Both the position numbers and the translations under genes were made by a program. This document shows, one piece after another, positions 58,769-64,000 of a stretch of DNA of 64,000 bases (positions are counted from its first letter, which is position 1; each line of letters starts with the position of its first letter). This stretch comes from CAJCJE01 sp036494465 (GTDB lineage: Bacteria > Actinomycetota > Actinomycetes > Mycobacteriales > Pseudonocardiaceae), in assembly GCA_036494465.1 (NCBI GenBank), contig DASXOJ010000027.1, positions 1-64,000 of the forward strand. The letters run 5' to 3'. The notes beneath the pieces were generated by a model. The model was not told the DNA's origin. It made no database searches and saw nothing but the letters and a program-made list of their open reading frames with translations.

Positions 58769-60638
58769 GACCAGCCTGACCGAACGGCTGCTGTTTCGCG
58801 CCGGGGTCATCGGCGAACTGGGCAGCGTCGATGCCGGCAGTACCCAGACCGACTCGATGGCCATCGAACGGCAGCGCGGGATCACCATCCGCACCGCCGT
58901 CGCCACGCTGACCGTCGCCGACCGCACCGTCAACCTGATCGACACACCGGGCCACTCGGACTTCATCGCCGAGGTGGAACGGTGCCTTGGCGTGCTCGAC
59001 GGCGTCGTACTCGTGGTCTCGGCCGTGGCAGGCGTGCAGGCCCAGACCAGGGTGCTGATGCGCACGCTGCGCGCGTTGCACCTGCCCGTGATCGTGTTCG
59101 TGAACAAGATCGACCGGCTCGGCGCCCGCACGCAGCTCACGGAGCTGCGCAAGATCGCGCCCGGCGCGGTCGCGATGTCGACCGTGCTCGACATCGGCAC
59201 CCGTGCCGCGCGGGTCGTATCGGCGGAAAACGCGGAACTTCCCGAATTCCTCGCGGAAAACGATGACGCGTTTCTCGCGCGTTATCTCGACAACGCGATT
59301 TCGGACGTGGAGCTGCGCGCCGAATTCGTGGCTCAGGTGCGTCGTGCGCAGGTGCAGCCGGTGTTCTTCGGTTCGGCGATGACCGGGGTCGGCGTGCACG
59401 AACTGCTCGCCGGGATCGGCGCGTTGCTGCCCGCCACCGAGGCGGCCGACGGCGATCCGGTCGGCGTGGTCTTCAAGATCGACCGGGGCCGGGCCGGGGA
59501 GAAGATCTGCTACCTGCGGCTGTTCGCGGGTTCGATCGCGGCCCGGGAAACGCTGGTACTGCACGGGAATGACCACGAGTACCAGGGGCGGGTGACGTCG
59601 GTCGCGGTGTTCGACCGGGGCGCGCACCGGGTGTCGCGGCCCGCGCGAGCTGGGGACATCGCGGTGGTGACCGGGTTGGCGGGGGCGCGGATCGGCGACT
59701 GGCTCGGCACACCGGTGCGCGAGACGCCGCGGTTTCCGCCACCGAGCCTGGAAACCGTGGTCACGCCGAGCCGGACCTCGGACGGCGGCCGGTTGTTCGC
59801 GGCGCTCGCCGAACTGGCGGAACAGGATCCGTTGATCGACGTGCGGCGCGAGGACGGCGGCGAGATCTCGGTGCGGCTCTACGGCGAGGTGCAGAAGGAG
59901 GTGATCCGGGCCCGGATCGCCGACGACTACGGCGTCGCCGTCGATTTCGCGCCGACCCGGTTGGTGTACCTGGAAAAGCCGGCCGGGACCGGCTCGGCGG
60001 TGGAGGAGTTCGGCAAGGGCGGGCCGGAGTACTTCTACGGGACGGTCGGCCTGCGCGTCGAACCGGGTGAGCCGGACAGCGGCGTGGTGTTCCGGTTGGC
60101 GGTCGAACTGGGCGCGTTGCCGTTGGCGTTCCACAAGGCGATCCAGGAGACGGCGCGGGCCACGCTGACCCAGGGCCTGTACGGCTGGGAGGTGACCGAT
60201 GTCGTGGTCACCGTCATCCAGACCGGCTACTTCAGCCCGCTCAGCACGGCGGGCGATTTCCGCAAGCTGACGCCGCTGGTGGTGATGAACGCGCTCGCGC
60301 GGGCAGGCACGGCCGTGCACGAGCCGGTCGACGAGTTCGAACTGGACATTCCGGTGTCCGCGCTGAGTTCGGTGCTGGTGTTGCTCGGCGAGGCGCGGGC
60401 GCGGTTGCGCGAACCGGAGCTCGACGGCGAGTCCTACCGGTTGCGTGGGGAACTGCCGGCCGGCCGGGTGCCCGATGTCCAGCGGGCGCTGCCGGGACTG
60501 ACCGGGGGCGAGGCGGCGTTCGCGGCGCGACCGTCCGGGTTCCAGCCGGTGAGCGGTCCGCCGCCGACCCGGGAGCGCAGCGACAGCAATCCGCTCAACC
60601 GCGACGAGTACCTGTTGCGGGTGCTCAGGCACCTGTGA
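58722..60638 (+). CDS. Tet(M)/Otr(A)-like ribosomal protection GTPase (copy 2)
   Basis: 638 residues from the ATG at 58722. AHVDAGKTS at 10-18, RGITI, DTPGH and NKID are intact, followed by EF-G-like domains to the end NPLNRDEYLLRVLRHL. In domain IV the loop is short, TGYFSPLSTAGDF (from 501), with the Ser-Pro pair seen in Tet(M), whereas copy 1 has a longer loop without it. The two copies are therefore old paralogues. Divergent from the ABC operon; followed by a long inverted repeat. Confidence 0.9.
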   Translation: MPTVNIGILAHVDAGKTSLTERLLFRAGVIGELGSVDAGSTQTDSMAIERQRGITIRTAVATLTVADRTVNLIDTPGHSDFIAEVERCLGVLDGVVLVVSAVAGVQAQTRVLMRTLRALHLPVIVFVNKIDRLGARTQLTELRKIAPGAVAMSTVLDIGTRAARVVSAENAELPEFLAENDDAFLARYLDNAISDVELRAEFVAQVRRAQVQPVFFGSAMTGVGVHELLAGIGALLPATEAADGDPVGVVFKIDRGRAGEKICYLRLFAGSIAARETLVLHGNDHEYQGRVTSVAVFDRGAHRVSRPARAGDIAVVTGLAGARIGDWLGTPVRETPRFPPPSLETVVTPSRTSDGGRLFAALAELAEQDPLIDVRREDGGEISVRLYGEVQKEVIRARIADDYGVAVDFAPTRLVYLEKPAGTGSAVEEFGKGGPEYFYGTVGLRVEPGEPDSGVVFRLAVELGALPLAFHKAIQETARATLTQGLYGWEVTDVVVTVIQTGYFSPLSTAGDFRKLTPLVVMNALARAGTAVHEPVDEFELDIPVSALSSVLVLLGEARARLREPELDGESYRLRGELPAGRVPDVQRALPGLTGGEAAFAARPSGFQPVSGPPPTRERSDSNPLNRDEYLLRVLRHL

Positions 60639-60650
60639 ATCGGTACTGAT

Positions 60651-60700
60651 CTGGTCAGGTGTCGTTTCTGATGTCATTATCTGAAACGACACCTGACCAG
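60651..60700. promoter_or_regulatory. 18-base perfect inverted repeat upstream of the acyl-CoA synthetase
   Basis: CTGGTCAGGTGTCGTTTC (60651-60668) and its exact complement at 60683-60700 flank a 14-base AT-rich spacer containing CATTAT. It starts 12 bases after the tet stop and ends 16 bases before the synthetase ATG. It could be a double operator around the promoter of the synthetase or a hairpin ending the tet transcript; there is no U-tract. Confidence 0.65.
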
Positions 60701-60716
60701 AACTTCGGAGAGTGCC

Positions 60717-62267
60717 ATGTTCGAGCAGGTACGGGCCGTTGGTGTGCTGCACCGCGCCGGGATGATCAACCTGTTCCGGCCGGATCAGGTGCTCGCCTCG
60801 ATGCGGGCCGTGCGCGCGTACGGCCCGATCGCGGGCCCGGCGCGGATCGCCGCGCGTCGCGACGCCGACGCGGTCGCGGTGATCGACGAGTTCGGCGAGC
60901 TCAGCTACCACCAGCTCGACCGGCGCTCGAACGCGCTGGCCCGCGCCTGGGCGCGGCAGGGCTTCGGGGCCGACTCGGTGATCGCGGTGCTGTGCCGCGA
61001 TCACCGCTGGGTGATCGACACCATGCTCGCGTCGGCCAAGCTCGGTTCGCGGCTGCTGCTGATGAACACCGGTTTCGGCGCCACCCAGCTCGCCGACGTC
61101 GCCGCGCGCGAGGGGGTGACCGCGCTGGTGCACGACGCCGAGTTCGCCGATCTCGTGCCCGCCGGGCTCACCAGGTTCGTCGCGGATGAGCGGTTGGAAG
61201 ACCTGATCACCGACACCGACGGCGCCGACCTGCCGGTGCCGCGTCGAGCGGGCAGCCTGGTGCTGCTCACCAGCGGCACCACCGGCACGCCGAAGGGCGC
61301 GCCGCGCCAGGTCCGCTCACCGCTGGCGGCGGCGCAGTTCCTGGACCGGATCCCGTTGCGGCACGGGGAGAGCACGTTCCTGGCCGCGCCGAGTTTTCAC
61401 GGCACCGGATTGTCGCAGCTCATCCTGACCTTCGCGCTCGGCTCGACCGCCGTGCTGAGCCGCAGGTTCGACGCGCGCGCGACATTGGCCGGTATCGCCG
61501 CGCATCGTTGCACCGCGCTCGTCGTTGTACCGACCATGCTGCGGCGGATCATGGACCTGCCCGAGGCGGTCCGCGCCGAATACGACACATCCAGCCTGCG
61601 CGTGCTGTTCAGCGCCGGGTCCGCGCTCGGCCCCGATCTCGGCAACCGGGCCACGGCGGCTTTTGGGCCGGTGATCCACAACCTGTACGGCTCGACCGAG
61701 GTTGCGGTGGCGACCATCGCCACGCCGCAGGACTGGCGCGCCGCGCCCGGCACGGTGGGTAAACCGCCGTGCGGCTGCCGGGTGCGGCTCTACGACGACG
61801 CGGGCAAACCGGTCACCGGCATCGGCAAACAGGGGCGGATCTTCGCGGGCAGTTCGCTCGCCTTCAGCGGATATTCGGGCGGCGGGCACAAGGAGATCAT
61901 CGACGGGCTACTGTCCACCGGCGATGTCGGGCATTTCGACGAGCAGGGGCGGCTGTTCGTGGACGGGCGCGACGACGACATGATCGTCTCCGGCGGGGAG
62001 AACGTGTTTCCCGGCGAGATCGAGGAACTGCTGGCCGCGCACGACGACGTGGTCGAGGCCGCGGTGATCGGCGTGCCGGACGAGGAGTTCGGCCAGCGGC
62101 TGCGCGCGTTCGTGGTGCTGCGATCGGGTGTCGCGCCGGACGCGGAGCTGTTGCGCGCCCACGTGAAGGCGAACCTGGCCCGGTACAAGGTGCCCAGGGA
62201 GGTGGTCTTCCTCGACGAGTTGCCGCGCAACGCGACCGGCAAGCTGTTCCGGCACAAACTCATCTGA
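60717..62267 (+). CDS. long/medium-chain fatty acyl-CoA synthetase (AMP-binding family)
   Basis: 516 residues. AMP-binding P-loop VLLTSGTTGTPKGAPR, NLYGSTEVAVATIATP, GDVGHFDEQGRLFVDGRDDDMIVSGGENVFPGEIEELLA and the terminal catalytic Lys in NATGKLFRHKL. It activates a carboxylic acid to acyl-CoA via acyl-AMP. GGAG upstream of ATG 60717. The lipase follows 12 bases later, so fatty acids released outside the cell may be activated by it (inference). Confidence 0.88.
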   Translation: MFEQVRAVGVLHRAGMINLFRPDQVLASMRAVRAYGPIAGPARIAARRDADAVAVIDEFGELSYHQLDRRSNALARAWARQGFGADSVIAVLCRDHRWVIDTMLASAKLGSRLLLMNTGFGATQLADVAAREGVTALVHDAEFADLVPAGLTRFVADERLEDLITDTDGADLPVPRRAGSLVLLTSGTTGTPKGAPRQVRSPLAAAQFLDRIPLRHGESTFLAAPSFHGTGLSQLILTFALGSTAVLSRRFDARATLAGIAAHRCTALVVVPTMLRRIMDLPEAVRAEYDTSSLRVLFSAGSALGPDLGNRATAAFGPVIHNLYGSTEVAVATIATPQDWRAAPGTVGKPPCGCRVRLYDDAGKPVTGIGKQGRIFAGSSLAFSGYSGGGHKEIIDGLLSTGDVGHFDEQGRLFVDGRDDDMIVSGGENVFPGEIEELLAAHDDVVEAAVIGVPDEEFGQRLRAFVVLRSGVAPDAELLRAHVKANLARYKVPREVVFLDELPRNATGKLFRHKLI

Positions 62268-62279
62268 GAAGGGCTCCCA

Positions 62280-63602
62280 ATGAAGCGAGGCTTGATCATC
62301 GCGCTGGCGGGCGCGCTCGCCGCCGCGTCGTTCGCGGTACCGGCATCGGCCGCGCCGCAGCCGCCGCAGAGCGATCCGTTCTACCAGCCGCCGAGCGGCT
62401 ACCAGGCGACCGCACCGGGCACGATCCTGAAGACGCGCACGGTATCCATTGCCGCGTTCGCGTACCTGCCGCAGAAAGTGCAGGCGTGGCAACTGCTCTA
62501 CCGGACCACCGACACCCAGGGCAATCCCGAGGCGACCGTGACGACGGTGCTGGAACCGTTGAACGCCACGCCTTCGGCGAACCGTCCGCTGTTGTCCTAC
62601 CAGGTCGCCGAGGACTCGTCCGCGCCGCAGTGCGCGATTTCCTACCAACTGCAACAGGGTTCGGACAACTCCAACACCGTCGCCGAGGCGGAGGTGCTGC
62701 TCATCGACGCCGCCGTCGAGCAGGGCTGGGCAGTGAGCGTGCCGGACTACGAGGGCCCGGCGAGCGCGTATACCGGCGGTAAACAGGCAGGTCAGGCAGT
62801 GTTGGACGGGATCAGGGCGACGGAGAATTTCGGCACCCTCGGTCTGGCCGGTAGCGCGACCAAGGTCGGCATCTGGGGCTATTCGGGTGGCGCGCTCGCC
62901 TCAGGGTGGGCGTCCGAACTGCAACCGGGTTACGCGCCGGACCTGCACATAGCGGGCGTCGCCGAGGGCGGTCTACCGGTCAACCTGGCGGACGTGCTCA
63001 ACGGGATCAACGGCGGACCGTTCGCCGGTATCGCGATGAGCGGCATCGCGGGTCTGTCGCACGCCTACCCGCAACTGGCCGATTTCCTGAACACCTACCT
63101 CACTCCGGCAGGCAAGTCGGCGTTCGACACGGTGAACTCGCAGTGCAACGCGCAGAACGCGGCGCGGTTCGCGTTCAGCAACATCTACCAGTACTTCACC
63201 ATCAGCGATCCACTGAGCCTGCCGGTGCCGCAACAGGTGCTCACCGACGACACGCTCGGCCAGCACACGCCGACCGCGCCGATGTACGTCTACCAGTCCG
63301 TGAACGACGAACTGGTCCCGCACGCGGACACCGACGCGGTGGTGCAGAAGTACTGTGCGGCGGGCGCGAACGTCACCTACCGGCGCGACATCCTCAGCGA
63401 ACACGTCATCCTCGCGGTGACCGGCGCGCCGGACGCGTTGAACTGGTTGCGCGACCGGCTGACCGGGAAGCCCGCGCCGAGCGGGTGCAGCACGAGCACG
63501 GTTGCCTCGTCGCTGTTCTCGCCCGGCGCGTTGCCGACGCTCGGATCGGTGCTGTTCAACGATCTGCTTGCGCTGGCCGGTCAACCGATCGGGATGGCCT
63601 AG
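62280..63602 (+). CDS. secreted lipase (LIP family)
   Basis: 440 residues. Signal peptide of about 24 residues (IIALAGALAAASFAVPASA). Alpha/beta hydrolase of the secretory lipase family: TVTTVLEPLNATPSANRPLLSYQVAEDS, nucleophile elbow IWGYSGGALASGWASEL, late Asp in SVNDELVPHADTD and His in ILSEHVIL. Hydrolyses triacylglycerols or other esters. AGAAGGG upstream of the ATG. Probable operon with the acyl-CoA synthetase. Confidence 0.88.
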   Translation: MKRGLIIALAGALAAASFAVPASAAPQPPQSDPFYQPPSGYQATAPGTILKTRTVSIAAFAYLPQKVQAWQLLYRTTDTQGNPEATVTTVLEPLNATPSANRPLLSYQVAEDSSAPQCAISYQLQQGSDNSNTVAEAEVLLIDAAVEQGWAVSVPDYEGPASAYTGGKQAGQAVLDGIRATENFGTLGLAGSATKVGIWGYSGGALASGWASELQPGYAPDLHIAGVAEGGLPVNLADVLNGINGGPFAGIAMSGIAGLSHAYPQLADFLNTYLTPAGKSAFDTVNSQCNAQNAARFAFSNIYQYFTISDPLSLPVPQQVLTDDTLGQHTPTAPMYVYQSVNDELVPHADTDAVVQKYCAAGANVTYRRDILSEHVILAVTGAPDALNWLRDRLTGKPAPSGCSTSTVASSLFSPGALPTLGSVLFNDLLALAGQPIGMA

Positions 63603-63606
63603 CGGG

Positions 63607-63801
63607 TCACCCGTCGATCCGGATAGCCAGAGCAGGGCAGCGAATCGCTGCCTCGTCGACGGCGGCGCGCTGGTCGTCGCCGGGCGTTTCGTCCAGCAGG
63701 ACGGCGATACCGTCCTCGTCCCGCTGGTCGAACACGTCCGGCGCGGCCAGCACGCACTGGCCTGCGCCGATGCAGGTGTCCTCGTCGAGGATGATGCGCA
63801 T
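63607..63801 (-). CDS. ferredoxin for a cytochrome P450
   Basis: 64 residues with CIGAGQC and a later Cys before Pro (RCPALAI), the three-cysteine pattern of [3Fe-4S] or [4Fe-4S] ferredoxins that feed bacterial P450s. The ATG at 63801 shares a base with the P450 stop (TGATG), so the two are co-translated. Confidence 0.88.
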   Translation of the reverse strand: MRIILDEDTCIGAGQCVLAAPDVFDQRDEDGIAVLLDETPGDDQRAAVDEAAIRCPALAIRIDG

Positions 63802-64000
63802 CAGCTCTGCTCCCAGGTGACCGGCAGGGACCGCACGCCGTAGGCGAGCGCGTTGTCCTTGAACTTGATCTCCTCGAACGGGACCGCGAGCCGCAGGGTC
63901 GGGATGCGGCGGTAGAGCCGGGTGTAGACCTCCTGCAGTTCGACGCGGGCCAGTTGCTGGCCGATGCACTGGTGTGCGCCGAAACCGAAGGCCAGGTGCG
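63801..64000 (-). CDS. cytochrome P450, C-terminal part (5' end outside window)
   Basis: About 66 residues are inside the window. The heme-binding motif HLAFGFGAHQCIGQQLARVEL is complete, with the thiolate Cys, followed by the final helix and strand (VYTRLYRRIPTLRLAVPFEEIKF). It is paired with the ferredoxin. The substrate cannot be judged from this part. Confidence 0.92.
   Translation of the reverse strand, partial: HLAFGFGAHQCIGQQLARVELQEVYTRLYRRIPTLRLAVPFEEIKFKDNALAYGVRSLPVTWEQS

Noticed and set aside
1..64000. Search for tRNA, rRNA, CRISPR arrays, transposase genes and att-type direct repeats
   Set aside because: None seen by eye. The only gene-scale duplications are paralogous chitinases, tet genes, cyclopropane-synthase homologues and the 30-base tet remnant.

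Overview
The window is a chromosomal segment from a high-GC actinomycete. GTG starts, GC-rich third codon positions, DasR-type and HspR-type operators, a SigK/RskA pair, DUF222-HNH and DUF574 proteins, a CsxA-like exo-glucosaminidase and ribosomal-protection tetracycline genes together point to the Pseudonocardiaceae (Amycolatopsis and relatives). The genus is inference. There are no rRNA or tRNA genes, CRISPR arrays or intact insertion sequences. Coding density is high: about 58 protein genes, many joined by 4-base ATGA/GTGA overlaps. No gene-free stretch exceeds about 250 bases.

Region by region. 1-8.8 kb: a partial membrane protein, a divergent RpiB-like isomerase, a secreted GH27 enzyme, an NTF2-like protein divergent from a TetR gene with paired operators, lon behind an HspR-type site, an LCP cell-wall enzyme, and a TetR/DUF3703 pair beside a TGCA array with 9-base periodicity. 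8.8-14.3 kb: a Tet(M)/Otr(A)-like GTPase with an overlapping leader ORF, a MerR-HEAT/HEAT operon with a classic 19-base-spacer MerR promoter, a 30-base remnant of a tet gene end, and an Xre-ImmA/IrrE plus PIN pair. 14.3-25 kb: AidB with TetR; an amine/glutamine-type catabolic block (glutamine-synthetase-like enzyme, C-N hydrolase, permease, amidohydrolase); sigK-rskA; a secreted G1 peptidase; an ECF41 sigma factor with a truncated CMD protein. 26-31.4 kb: a divergent lipid-modification locus with two cyclopropane-synthase-like methyltransferases, a flavin oxidase, DUF1365 and DUF1295, with a perfect CRP-type box between the arms.

31.4-37 kb: a chitosan-type block (ROK regulator, CsxA-like GH2, ROK kinase-like protein). 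37-46 kb: methyltransferases, an Lnt-like acyltransferase, FMN reductase with a divergent Xre regulator, a DUF222-HNH protein, an alpha/beta hydrolase with a divergent TetR, and a small membrane operon with its own winged-helix regulator. 46-51 kb: an isochorismatase-like hydrolase with an NCS1 permease, and a sugar-type MFS transporter with a luciferase-like monooxygenase. 51-54 kb: two paralogous GH18 chitinases, each with a DasR-type site inside its promoter. 54-64 kb: an ABC export-type operon, a second Tet(M)-like gene with its own overlapping leader ORF, an acyl-CoA synthetase behind an 18-base perfect inverted repeat, a secreted lipase, and a ferredoxin/P450 pair cut by the window edge.

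Two themes stand out. One is polymer scavenging: chitin, chitosan, alpha-galactosides, secreted peptidase and lipase. The other is translation and stress protection: two tetracycline-protection GTPases with the same leader architecture, Lon, AidB, and several sigma/anti-sigma and TetR/MerR switches whose operators are readable in the sequence. All positions and symmetries were counted by hand; family names rest on motif recognition, not on database searches.
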